64,000 nucleotides of DNA. Origin: Galbula dea. Its lineage: Eukaryota; Chordata; Aves; Piciformes; Galbulidae. The DNA is taken from the NCBI GenBank assembly GCA_013399015.1, contig VWZX01001688.1, positions 3,498,220 to 3,562,219 on the forward strand, read 5' to 3'. This document shows, one piece after another, positions 26,301-36,861 of the stretch; within the stretch, counting starts at the first letter, position 1, and every line of letters begins with the position of its first letter. Under the pieces are notes generated by a model. It was given only the letters and a program-made list of their open reading frames with translations. It was not told where the DNA came from and searched no databases. The translations under genes were made by a program, and so were the position numbers.

Positions 26301-27018
26301 TGGAGCTTGGGAAAAAAACATAAATCAGCACTTTATCAAGCATTTCAAAGTTGATAGGTGGAGGGAGAGCATCTCCCAGCAGCTTCCCCCAGCCTCCACC
26401 GGGACAGAGCTGGATGCCTGCTGACGTCTGCCTGTGCCACTGCTGGTCAGCATGATTATTATCTGCATTGTCCAAGATAAGCAAACTGAGTCACTGTGTT
26501 AAGATCAGAATACAGGAGTTTTGGCTTACTGCTATATCTGCAGTCTCCTAGACTACACTAAACTATCTACTGCTTTCTATTATTACAGATATAAATAATA
26601 TTAGACTTTGGCACAAATCAAGACCACGACTCTATTACTTGGGTCTGGATGTGAATTTTACAGTTCATCCTTATTCTTCCTGTGCCAAGTTGAGAGAAAC
26701 CCCTGTGCCTGATGACCTCTGAGGCTGGACAAAGGTCCAAGTGGTAAAATTATTGTGTTGTGATGCCAAATTTCTCCAAAATGGGATGAGTTGCCTTTCC
26801 AGAGATTTCTCAGAGCCAGACTTTTGCAGAAGTTAGCTTTTGATGTTGTAGTGACAGGTACTATATAAAAACCCGAGAAGGTCAGAAGAGGGCACAAGAT
26901 TTTTGGGCACTGCTAAACCTCACAATTCAACTAGTTTATGCATCTGGCAGAAATAATTGCATGGTGTGCAGAGGGCAAGCTGGAATGTTGGCCAGCAGAA
27001 GTGCTATTTTTAGGCATA
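23343..27018. other. Non-coding DNA, no gene seen
   Basis: A 14-base perfect palindrome TGGCCATATGGCCA lies at 23631-23644. A weak MIR-like box (AGGGGAAACGGAGCAGAGAT) lies near 24577. Three loosely related AAGGTTGGA / AAGGTTGAAATATA words occur between 25328 and 25405. A purine tract lies at 25676-25695. The part between 24.0 and 25.9 kb is plain AT-rich unique DNA. Confidence 0.6.
26448..26530 (+). repeat. Possible MIR fragment
   Basis: GATTATTATCTGCATTGTCC is followed by AAGATAAGCAAACTGAGTCA and then AAGATCAGAATACAGG. This follows the MIR order (TTATTATCCCCATTTTACAG, GAGGAAACTGAGGCA, AAGGTCACA) with many substitutions. The assignment is by eye only. Confidence 0.4.
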
Positions 27019-27020
27019 TT

Positions 27021-27066
27021 AAAGCCCAATCCTTTGCCACCAAAATTAGTGGGAAACTCATCCTGA
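27021..27066. repeat. Possible trace of the palindromic repeat family
   Basis: AAAGCCCAATCCTTTGCC is followed by AAAATTAGTGGGAAACTCA. It resembles the GCCCAATCCTGCTCC..CAGTGGGAG order, but it is short and eroded. Confidence 0.3.
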
Positions 27067-30000
27067 GTGCCCCCACTGCTCAGAGATCAAAAGCAACTCT
27101 GGGCTTTGCTTCAGAAAGGTCCACCCTTGCTCCCTCCCCCCAAGTTGTAATTAGGTCTCTCTCTTTCTCTCTCCTCCAGTTGCGGTTGTTCCCAAATTTG
27201 CTGACCTCATGTAATTCCTAATTTGACAAGCTGGCTCCTTTTTTTGGGCTATTTTTGTCATAACAAGTTCAAAACAGAACAGTCTGTCTTTAGAAGCCTC
27301 CATTCATAGGAATGTTGGGACATTTCACGCAACACAACGCCACCACAGAGGAAACCCAGCTTTGTCTCCATGAAAATAAATGCTTGGAAAGGCAGCAAAA
27401 CAACAGGAGGGGAAGCTGATTTCTTTTTGTTCCAAACAGTTTTGTCAAGAGCACACAGGGGGAAAAAAAATTGTACCTTGGGGAAACAAAAGATGAACTT
27501 GTTAATAAGAGATAAGTTATTGGCCTTGCATTTCAGAGGAAAACAAAGATTCTTGGATGCCTGTTATTTATGTAGCTCAAATACTTCCTCTTAAAATATG
27601 TGGTGTTTGAGAGTCAAATATTCAATGACAGGAATTTCTAGAATGCTAATATGTTGTTTTGGATTTTTTCAAGTGAAAAATGTTGTTTGTTTTGGAATTT
27701 GTTTTGAAGTGATTTGTTTTTTGGAAAAAAATCCAGAATTAGCTAGTGTCCTGATTTTTTATGCTTTTGCTTTGTTTAGCTTTACTGATATCCTTGTTTT
27801 CATACTAACAGTCATCCTTTTTCCAAAGTTAGTTGCTTGGTGATTGGCATTACTCTCCATGTAGTCCAGAATTCAAAAGCATTATTACTACCAGTTTACC
27901 ACAGAAATAAAATTAGTCAGAAAATATCTGGGAACCCTTTTTTTTTTAAATATTGGTTTTGTCCTTGCTGTATCAAAATTAATCAAAATACTTGACACTG
28001 CCAACAAACTTTATGGCAGGAGACCCAGCCCTCCTTGGGCCAGGGCTACCAGTAAAATGTTCTGGTTTTCCTGTTAAAATTTACTGGGAAAAAATGCAAG
28101 TCCTAGTCAGACAAAGACCTAGTTGATGAGAAGAAACTGCATCCATCTTGCTCTCCTCTGTCAGCATGGTTACGTCACTGATGAATCAGTAACTACAGTA
28201 GCTCTATTAGCAAAAGTCAGCAGATGTAGCAGCAAAAACTTATATAGTAACAACTCAGCCTCCCTTCAGCTTCTGATGGTTCAGTAAGAAGGAGAATCAC
28301 AGTGTGTGACTGAGGCAGAGCACCTTTACCCCAGTGCAGCTCCCCAGCAGAGCTAACAGCAGGACAGGCAAATCAACCTGATAAACTGATAACACTTGTA
28401 CTGGTATAAAAGCTGCATGTGGGGCAGACCTGATCTCATCAATGTCAATATATATGCTAATTTTAAAAAAGAATACTTAGTAGGGTCTTCATGATATAGG
28501 TAGATTCTGGGAACCTGGAAATAATGTTTGAATGAGCAGGATTTGTGCAGCCAATACTTTTACTATCAGCTCTTTACCTTTTGCATCTAGTGTCACTCCT
28601 AGTGTTTCAGGAGGGAAGCAGCTATGGTTACACTGAGAAATACAACCTTTTGGATTGTTTTCCAAGCCTGAGATAGTGGACCACAGGCCTTAACTATATT
28701 TATTGAAATTGTATTGCTAAAGATCATGGGTAGGAAACCAAGGCAAATCCGAAACCACGGTATTTCCCTTCAACGAATAGCACAGGATCTGCTGGATGGC
28801 CCTGAAGTTTCCATGGGAATTTTATTGGAACTAGATACAATGATTCATATGAAGAAAAATGTAGTTTTCTCTCATTCAGTGTCTCTTTCCATGCAGAATA
28901 GATCTAGCTTAACACCGGCAAGCGAGAGAATTTGGACCTTGTAATTGCTTATGTTCTGCCTCTATTTTTTTCCCCCTTATCCACTTGTACAGAAGATAAG
29001 AACAATAAACAGAAAATAGACCACAGGAGAGGAATGCTGATTTCATCTTGCCACTTAAGTAATACCAATCTGCTCTGTTTTAATGATCAGGGAATAAATG
29101 ACAACTGGCTGCATGTTTCCAGCACTGCAAACCCAAATAACTTTTCTATTGTGTTTTGACTTTGAAATCATGCCCAGTTTCTGTTCAAATTCCTTTAGTA
29201 AAATGAACAGATTTTTGTATTATTTCCAATCTGCTTAGATTTATTTATGAAAATGATCTTTAATCCCTAAACATAAGCACATTGTATTTTACAGGTTTTT
29301 TAAGTCTACAAGTTGCAAATAATGCAACCCATTGGTGTCATAAAAGCACTAAATAAAAATCCTTTGAAATAAGACTTCAGAATACTGTAGTGTGCTTATG
29401 TTGTAACAGCAAGCTTCTCCAGTTTTCCTTCTGACATTGTTCCAGAACCTACTAAAACACTCATAAATCAAAGGCCATAATAGCTCTGAAACTCACTGAA
29501 ACTGTGGTATGGTTTCGGTTTGTTTGGTTTGCTTTTTCCTGCTCCTGAGGAAAACACTTCATTAATGTTTTTAACAAATAGGTGAACAACTTTACAGCTG
29601 ATCCTGTGCTTTTTGGTCACAGGACTGAAGCTGTTTGTAGCAATACAGTTTATTCTCACAAGCCACAATTAATTTTGGTCTCTTGGAACATACCTAAAAC
29701 CTGAGTCTAGTATACAACAAGCAGACAGCTTAATCACAAATTCCATGACCTTCTGAATGCAGCCTAAGATGCATCTTCTTGACTGGAAGGATTTTTTAAT
29801 TGGTTGTCCTGAATCTGCAAGGATATGCTCAAGGCTATTCAAAAATTCCAACTATCCCCAGTGGATCTGCACTTAACACAGACCCAAAAATGCTCCAGTT
29901 TCTCACATGTATAGGCTGCACCTAATCCACTTTCTATCACGTAGGCCATCCATCCTTTCCATGGTCATTCCCTATACTATAAACAAAAGAAAGCTACAAG

Positions 30001-31040
30001 CAGCCTGAACTTGGGTGGCCAGAGGTGATGTGGACATCCTTGAAGCTCAAGGCATGTCAAGAAATCAGTACAGGCTGTGGGTGATGTGGGTGCTCTGTGC
30101 CTCCTTGATCTTTAAATAAGGCTTCTAGAAAAAAAAAACCACTCATGTCCTTCAGCTCAGGAGTTCTGAGGGTGAAAATAGACACAAAATCCCAAGTCAT
30201 GGCTACATGTCCAATAAAGTCGTATAAAGAGAGCAGATATAGCTCTGATGGACATATAGTCTATCTATACAAAGCCAAATTTTGTCCTTTATTACATCTA
30301 CAAATGTCCTACTGTAAAAGTAAACCTGCAACAATGACAATGTGTCGTGGGCCGACACCTGTAAGAGCTGAGCTCAGAGGTAAGACTGTAGTTGATACAT
30401 ATTTAAACTAGCCTAAGTAAATAGAAAAGCTAAGATGGCATGAAATTCAGAGAATTTACCAGTCTGCATGTAGGGGCACTATGAACACTTATTTAGGAGC
30501 TTTCACATCACACCTCTCAGCTGCAGGATAAAGAATGTCCTTACATTTGAACATAATTTCATATTAAGCTCTTTGTTCTTTGGCAAAATACCCACCTGGA
30601 GACAAATTTTCCTAGAATGTTTTGGTTTGCTGGTTGAAAGTGATTTACTAAAGCAGTTTGGAAAACTCACATCAAAAAATAAGATTTTTGCCAAAAGACC
30701 ATGGTCTGCAGCCTGAGATATTTGAACTGCAGTTCGCAGTTCTTTTGCTAAATCACCAGCATTTCATTAAATGTGACTTCAGGAAGCTCCATGCCTCAGG
30801 AGCCACCTGATCACTTCAGTCTTGCAGTTTTCCTCTATAACACAAAGCAAGACTCATAGCAGGGCAGCTGGAAAATATGAACCACACAGGTTCAGGATAC
30901 AAAAACACAGTGAAAAGATCCCAAATTTATATTTTTAAATATAATCCTGCCACAATTCTGCAGTGTCTAGATTACAAGTTTTAAATCCTTGAGTTTGCAG
31001 TACTGGAACAAAGTCACACAAAACCTTTTCTGTTTGCTGT
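27067..31040. other. Non-coding DNA, no gene seen
   Basis: Unique AT-rich DNA. A pyrimidine tract lies at 27155-27177. A TATAAAAG word at 28405-28412 follows CTTGTACTGG and may be part of an old repeat rather than a promoter. A GC-rich six-base-arm inverted repeat (GTGTCG..CGACAC) lies at 30342-30358. Poly-A occurs near 30130. ORFs are 88 codons or fewer and unremarkable. Confidence 0.6.
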
Positions 31041-31044
31041 CTGG

Positions 31045-31112
31045 GAGCCTCATCCAAAGTCCATTAAAATCCAAAGGGGCTGATTTCATTGACTTTTTTA
31101 GACTTTGAGGGA
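31045..31112. repeat. Decayed palindromic element, AAGTCAA family
   Basis: GAGCCTCATCCAAAGTCC is followed by ATTAAAATCCAAAGGGGC, TTTCATTGACTTTTTTAG and ACTTTGAGGGAGG. The arms CAAAGTC (31055-31061) and GACTTTG (31101-31107) are perfect complements, and ATTGACTT sits inside. The order GATCCAAAGCCCATTGAAGTCAATGG .. CCATTGACTT .. CTTTGGATCAGG is, from memory, the intact form in sauropsids. Strand cannot be assigned because the element is near-palindromic. Confidence 0.6.
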
Positions 31113-34100
31113 GGATTAAAACCCCAAATATGCACAAAAGTCCTGTCCCCATCCAAATCCTGCTTGGCTTTGATGCAGACAGGGTTTTACCTGCTGTGCT
31201 AGCAACTATCCTGAGCGGGAAAGGTTTTCCTCAGTTGGGGTTAAAGTGCACAGATCTCTGGCACAAATGCTAATGTCTGCCCGTTTTAGAAACTTTGAAC
31301 TTTTTCTCCAAACATTTGTTCCCTAACTCAATCACACATATGTTCTCAGAAAGCAAAAGAGAGAGGAGATCCAAGTAGAGCCAAAGGGAATGTGTTCAAA
31401 AATTTCAGCAAATATTAACAGAAGGCATTTATTTATTTGCAGTTCCTGTCTGTCTCGAGCATTAGCAGCAATAATCAAGAGAAATTTCAAGCACAGCCAG
31501 CTCCTGATATCATATCTACTTATCGTACTGTTTATTTTTTCCCATCCTTTCCAGCTTAGATGAATCACTCTAGTATATAGATTTAAAATAGACATGAAAT
31601 TATGCTTTGCCAACAAAGGAACTGTTTAAGGCAGTTCTGTTACCTGTGCTCCATTTCGTTCTAGTTTGAATGGAAAGAGACCCTGGAAATAAGCAAACCT
31701 TTTAAAAATCACCTTGTATAAGAGCACGAATTAGAAGTTATCTCAGCAGTTCTAGCAAGCTGTTTACATAATTGGATGTTTTGCATACTCCCAGCATTTC
31801 AAATATGTTTCTAAGTATGAAGAGTTTTTCTTTTTTTAATCTTCCTGCCATGTTTGGTGCATAATCTCCTGCTCAACACAGCTTTATATTGATTGGTCAT
31901 ATTGCTGCTTGCAAACTTATTGTTTAGCCACATCTGTTATTTTTCATATAGGTCATTAATCCCCCATAATTAACTCATGGGAGGCCTGATTTTCTCAGGC
32001 TTCAGGATTTACCAGAGACTGTTGCCTATCTCACCAGAGGTGCTCAGTACAGTGCAAGTCTGCATCCTAAGAGGGGTATGTTGAGTTCAAAGAGGTCTTA
32101 TTAGTTGAGAAACACTGTAATTGGGTTTATTGGAACCGATCTTAAATTGTAGATAATCAGATGTGATTAATCTTCTTTCGATACACCCATGTGTGCAGTA
32201 TCTGAAGACTAATGATAACCTAGTCAATGTTATTACAGATAATGAAGTATTGATCATTTGGAAGAGGCTTCCTTCTCCCCAGTCTGTTCAAATTAGCCTT
32301 TTTCATATAAAACAGATCTGATTTTTATGGACCTAAAGATGGAAAGTGTCACCCAACAGCTGCATCTATACATAAAAATAGGTGTTTTGCCTAAGCAATA
32401 CTTGCTGTGGCTTTCTGAGTAGGATTTTCCACTGTGCACTGCCCTGAAGAATTCCTTCTGGGTTGATCTTTTTGGGAATCATTCTTTCCTCACACTAAAA
32501 CCCACAAGAGTCTTTGGATCCCACAAGCCACAAAACTCAAGAGATGTAAGGGTGCTCAGGAGCCCTGAACTGCCTCCCAGGCCCTCTGTGATCACCTTGC
32601 AAGGTGCTAAAATTTTCAAAACAGACCAGACTGCTGATTTCCCTGTTGCTGGTCCTGATCAGACACTATCACCTGCCACTGGAATGCAAGTCTGTGCTGT
32701 GCACCATCAACGTCGTTCTGATTGTAGCCCAAAATGATACAATTATAACTAAAACTTAAGACATCGTGCTGTAGTAGTCTTTATATCAGACCAGCACCTT
32801 ACTGTGGCTGATACTGAGTCTATATCTTTGCAAAAGGAATTGGTCGGACTTGCCTTATTGTGTCAAATACTAGCACTTAATTAGAATCATTAATGTAGTT
32901 AGATTAAAAATAATGGAGAAGGTACTCTGCAGGCATAAATATTCATGGCTTCACTGAGTACCAACAAGTTATACTTGTTTATACCAGCCCAGGGAGTTAA
33001 ACAGTTCAATGTAATAAAATATTTCCTACAAAACAGCTTGATGTGAGCACTGTACAGCACAGCAGAGACCAGGCAGAAAGCATGTACAGCAAAACCTCCA
33101 GCAGATTCTAGCGTGACCTCCACCAGGAACAAAGCCAAACCTTTTCTCCACTGCCAAAAAAGTCTGCTTTTTGGTAACACTGATATTTCAACAAGCTAGA
33201 GCAGACATTTTAAGCAGAAAGAAATATCATCTTTTTTTGAGAATCCTCTTCCCAGCACTGAGTGAGCAAGCAAACTCCCAAAAGGCACTGGACATGGACT
33301 TGGACAATTACAAGTCAAACAACGGCCAAGTGTTTTTACCCTGAGAATAAGAAGCTGATGAAGACAGTAAAGGGAAGAATAGGAGCCAGAAGGGTCACCT
33401 GGGTGTACAGAACTAACCAACAAGAAATGGCACAATCATCTTGTACCCCCTGGACTCCCCTGTCTCCTGTGCATCTCTGCCCTCATGCTTCAGTACATGC
33501 CAAGTCACAAAGAGCTATTATGTCTATTATTTTAATCCACAAAGAAGGGCCAAAGCAAAAGCATATGTGTAAACGAGCTTTCATTTGGATTCAATACCTA
33601 CTTTCATTTTGGAAAGTTAGGAAATGATCTAGTTTGTTACAACAGCAGGAGCTGGAGCAGGAAGAGAGGATGGTGACTCCTGTTTCCCAGCATAACAAGT
33701 AATGCATCGTGGAGACATACACGATTTGCAGATGTAAGTCTGCCAGGTATTCAAATGGGGCTTCCTACACTACTGACTGGTAGATAGCAGCCACATTTTT
33801 CATGAAAATCTAGATTTTTGCTAAAGACTATGTTCTATCTAATGATAGCATGGGTTTGCTGTAATGATTAAGGCTCAAGTTTTCTCACATCTGTGAGGAA
33901 TGCTTAGACATTCAAGTTTAAAAATAAAAATATCACTCTGGGCAGGATTTTAACTTTTTTTTTTTTTGAGGGAGTGTGGGATGATGGGTGGGTGGATAAG
34001 ATAGTAATCAGTTGAATAAACTTAGCTCAGCTTTGAAAGTTAAACTTCAAGCTATACAGGAAGTTTTGCATGGTGGGACATAAAAAAGAGTTTAATTGTG

Positions 34101-34177
34101 CCTGGCATGATCTGTTTTTATTAAGGTGTACTAATATAAATGCACTTCTATGCAATCATTTTTATGAGACATCCAAG
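31113..34177. other. Non-coding DNA, no gene seen
   Basis: The stretch 32110-32260 (TAATTG-, GATTAAT- and GATAAC-like words) has few simple repeats and could be a conserved regulatory piece. A 121-codon ORF (33262-33627) has no recognisable domain. Poly-T lies at 33955-33967. I see no gene. Confidence 0.55.
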
Positions 34178-34310
34178 TGCTTTAAAAACATATAAATGAC
34201 TTAATAATATGCTTGAGAATTTCAAAAACATAATTGATAGACAGGAAACTAAGGCACAGAAGGATTCAGTTAAGCAAGACTATACATGAGCAAATGCCAC
34301 TTTTGGGAAC
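34178..34310 (+). repeat. MIR-type SINE fragment
   Basis: AAGTGCTTTAAAAACATATA, then ACTTAATAATATGCTTGAGA, then GACAGGAAACTAAGGCACAG, then AGGATTCAGTTAAGCAAGAC. This is the full MIR order: AAGTGCTTTACAAACATATTAACTCATTTAAT-like core, the GAGGAAACTGAGGCACAG box, then the GTTAAGTAACTTG-like box. The core is well preserved and the 3' end fades. Confidence 0.75.
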
Positions 34311-34379
34311 TAAGTTAAAATTTGTCCTACTGGTTACTGCCAAAGGAGGAGGAAGCATTTCCTTCCCGATATAAATGTC

Positions 34380-34680
34380 ATTACAAAACATAAATACACA
34401 CTAAGAAAACACAATATTTTGATGTGATAACGCGTGTTTCCCTTTGTTACTCATTTTGCATACGAGTGCACTGCGTTTGTGCATTCAGATGCTTATGCTA
34501 TATTTAGCAGGCTCTTTCATCAGCCGCTCTTTTCTGCCTCTTTCCACACATAAAGATCCAAAGAAACATTTTTCTATAGCATGTAAAGAAGTAACTAATG
34601 ATATGCTATCGAGGAAGAAGTGTTCTCCTAGAGGAGACAGTTTCCTTTCAGAGACACTAAAACAAAACCTCCATTGAATT
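34380..34680. promoter_or_regulatory. Candidate regulatory element with SOX-like and POU-like motifs
   Basis: A CCTTTGTTA word (reverse complement TAACAAAGG, a SOX-type site) at 34441-34449 is followed four bases later by TTTTGCAT (34454-34461), one base off an octamer. Several CpGs (ACGCGTG, ACGAG, TGCGT, GCCGCT) survive within 100 bases in an otherwise CpG-poor region, which can mark sequence under constraint. A 77-codon ORF (34444-34677) overlaps it but has no recognisable features. Single motifs are common by chance, so the call rests on clustering and is weak. Confidence 0.25.
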
Positions 34681-35129
34681 CTTGCTCACAGCTTCATATC
34701 ATAGCTTCTATTTTATTTGGTTTTTTACCACACTTAAAATGGGACATGCTGACATGAGATTGCTCAACATGCTTCAGTATTTTCACATTAAGTCTGACAT
34801 TTATTCCTGGAATCTGGGAAGATATATTTTCTAACCAAAGTGTTTAGAACACAATTTAGTAGGTCACTTCTTAGTAGGAATTTCTTTGTTACAAAGGGGT
34901 TTAGTCTTGGATCCCCACATATGCTACAGTTCGTTTCACCACATACATATGAATTTATTACTGAGGATGGTCCCTGCCACTGACGCATAATCAGACTGGT
35001 TAAATGTTCTAGTGGAAACAAAATATTCCAGGAATCTTAAACATTCAGCAGAAAGATAGGGTAAAAGAGCTTTTATAATACCAGTGAAAGAGCATGGTAC
35101 ACTAAGCATTGCCAGTAAAAGAAAAAATA

Positions 35130-35206
35130 TGCTTATGCTAACTGCGAAGTATGCATTTCCCTCTCTAGAGCAGCCTTTCCTGAGCCCTGTGGAAAACCAG
35201 GTAATG
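35130..35206 (+). other. Candidate 32-base exon with consensus splice signals
   Basis: A branch-point-like TGCTAAC lies about 27 bases before a pyrimidine stretch, TTTCCCTCTCTAG, that ends at 35168. The next 32 bases (35169-35200) end in CAG followed by GTAATG, a good donor. Two of the three reading frames are open across it; the frame starting AGC hits TGA. Spacing and motif quality are better than most chance pairs, but the exon is tiny and no partner exon is identified. It could belong to a long non-coding RNA or be a decoy. Confidence 0.2.
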
Positions 35207-35382
35207 TTTTAAGTTTGCCAGATGTGGCAGGTCTTTACTAAATGTTGCATTGCACTGTTACAAGCCCTCGCTTGTGTTAACTTGTTGTGTTTGAAAGCAA
35301 ATTTGCAAGCAAGTGGAACTTGTATCCCTATCTGTCAATAATTCCTCATCGCACTCAACAAAAAGTCACTGCTTTCCTTTTT

Positions 35383-35470
35383 CCCCGCCCCCTGAATGTG
35401 AAATTGCAGTAAATCAGTCAACAGCACTGCTTAGCATATAAAGCAGAAAACTTCAAAGCAAAGCAGCCTT
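35383..35470 (+). promoter_or_regulatory. Candidate core promoter: GC box plus TATA box
   Basis: A GC box, CCCCGCCCCC (35383-35392), lies about 45 bases upstream of TATAAAG (35437-35443). A pyrimidine-rich TTTTCTCTCC stretch lies about 25-35 bases after the TATA box, where initiation would be expected. The first ATG downstream (35483) opens a 48-codon ORF ending at 35629; a second in-frame ATG at 35498 has A at -3. The peptide is basic and rich in K, L and C, and I do not recognise it. GC boxes are rare in this AT-rich window, which makes the pairing notable, but TATA-like words are common here. Confidence 0.22.
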
Positions 35471-35719
35471 TTCTCTCCACCTATGAAATTCCAGACCATG
35501 CTTCTAAATTCAGAGAAATCTACTCGTCCTTTCTACTTACAATTCAGAAAGCCTTGGCGATGCATATTAAAGGGCTGCTGTCAGCTTACATTGTTTAAAA
35601 ATGGACTGATTAAAAAAACATTTGGGTAAAGCACCCTTCCTATACTGTGTGAGCAACACACTCATCTGGTAACGCTGTGCTCTCACAGCCCGCAGAGGAC
35701 TGAATTATACCAGCTGACA

Positions 35720-36690
35720 ATCTGTTCCGAATCTTAAATGTCTTTTTATTGTCTGACTTTATGAATTCCATTTCAATATTTTTTCCTCTTTTGCTAGGAC
35801 ATTCCTTAAGATGTACTCAAAAGCAGCATACCCACGTGTCCTCGTTCCCTCTTTTCTTCTTTCCACATACCTGCCTGTTACCAAACAGGTATTGGATCAC
35901 CAGTGAAATTATTTTTCCTCCATTGTGGGGGACTTACACTAGACTATGTTAAGTCTGATCTTATGTAAGGTAACATAATGTTACATTAAAATATCTTTCT
36001 GTCTGAATAAATAAACAAATAAATTACCCCCTCCAACCAATACAACTTGCCCAGGTTAAATGATACTTTCCCACCAGCATATTTGATATAGAGGGTTATG
36101 CTACATATTTTCTTCAGCAGTAGTATTGGCAAGACATTTCTACCCCTTTCCCACCCCTTCTCCCCTTTCTTGCCATGGTCAGATTTCACCAGCCTAACTT
36201 ACATAGATTAAAATGTCTATAAAATTGTGTTGTAACCTGGGTCATCCAAATTACCCTTTAAAGTAAATGTCTTCCCTGAAGCAGACATATCAAACTATGC
36301 TTTAAGAATCCCCCTTCCCAACCTTGCTAACCATCCAACTATATGAGGATCCAGTCCATACTGAATTAGAAGATGGCTATTTTCTGCAGCTGAAATTAAT
36401 TTCTCTACATAGAATCAGCATGAGATCTATGCACTATTCAGTAACTGCTGAACCCTGATGATATTAGATTTCTTCACTCTGATTTTTACCAGTTAATTAT
36501 CACAAACAATTTCCCTCCTGCTTCCTTGTGTGTTTAGGGATGCAGGAAGCAAAGGTATCAAGAATTATTCCAGTTACACCACAGGCTTCTGCTAGTGCAC
36601 TGCTTAAATCTGGGCTTCATGTCTACATTATATTAACAAACCTCTCATCTGGACACATTGCCCTTTCCCAGGATCTCATGTGCAGATTTC
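35720..36690. other. Non-coding DNA, no gene seen
   Basis: Unique AT-rich DNA with short AAAT-type repeats near 36008 and ORFs of 67 codons or fewer. Nothing is recognisable. Confidence 0.6.
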
Positions 36691-36693
36691 TAT

Positions 36694-36768
36694 ATCCCTG
36701 ATCCACATTCACTGAAATCAAAGGAAAACCTCCTGTTGGCCTCAATGATTTTGAGGCTGTGGCCTGTG
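36694..36768. repeat. Decayed palindromic element, AAGTCAA family
   Basis: CCCTGATCCACATTCACTGA is followed by AATCAAAGGAAAACCTCC, then TTGGCCTCAATGATTTTGAG and GCTGTGGCCTG. The order follows the GATCC..CACTGAAATCAATGGAAAAACTCCC..TTGACTTCAATG..TTTGG pattern of the family. Arms are imperfect and the copy is old. Confidence 0.55.
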
Positions 36769-36823
36769 CAGACTAAGGGATGCTGAAAAAATGGAACAAT
36801 CATTACACTAGAGACCTAAAAGG

Positions 36824-36861
36824 GATATGTTGCAATATTCCTGATATGTTACAATATTCCT
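36824..36861. repeat. Tandem duplication, 19-base unit x2
   Basis: GATATGTTGCAATATTCCT (36824-36842) is followed directly by the same unit with one base changed, GATATGTTACAATATTCCT (36843-36861). A recent replication-slippage duplication is the simplest explanation. Confidence 0.92.

Noticed and set aside
28380..28430. TATAAAAG at 28405 as a promoter
   Set aside because: The surrounding words look like an old interspersed repeat, and there is no GC box, initiator or ORF downstream.
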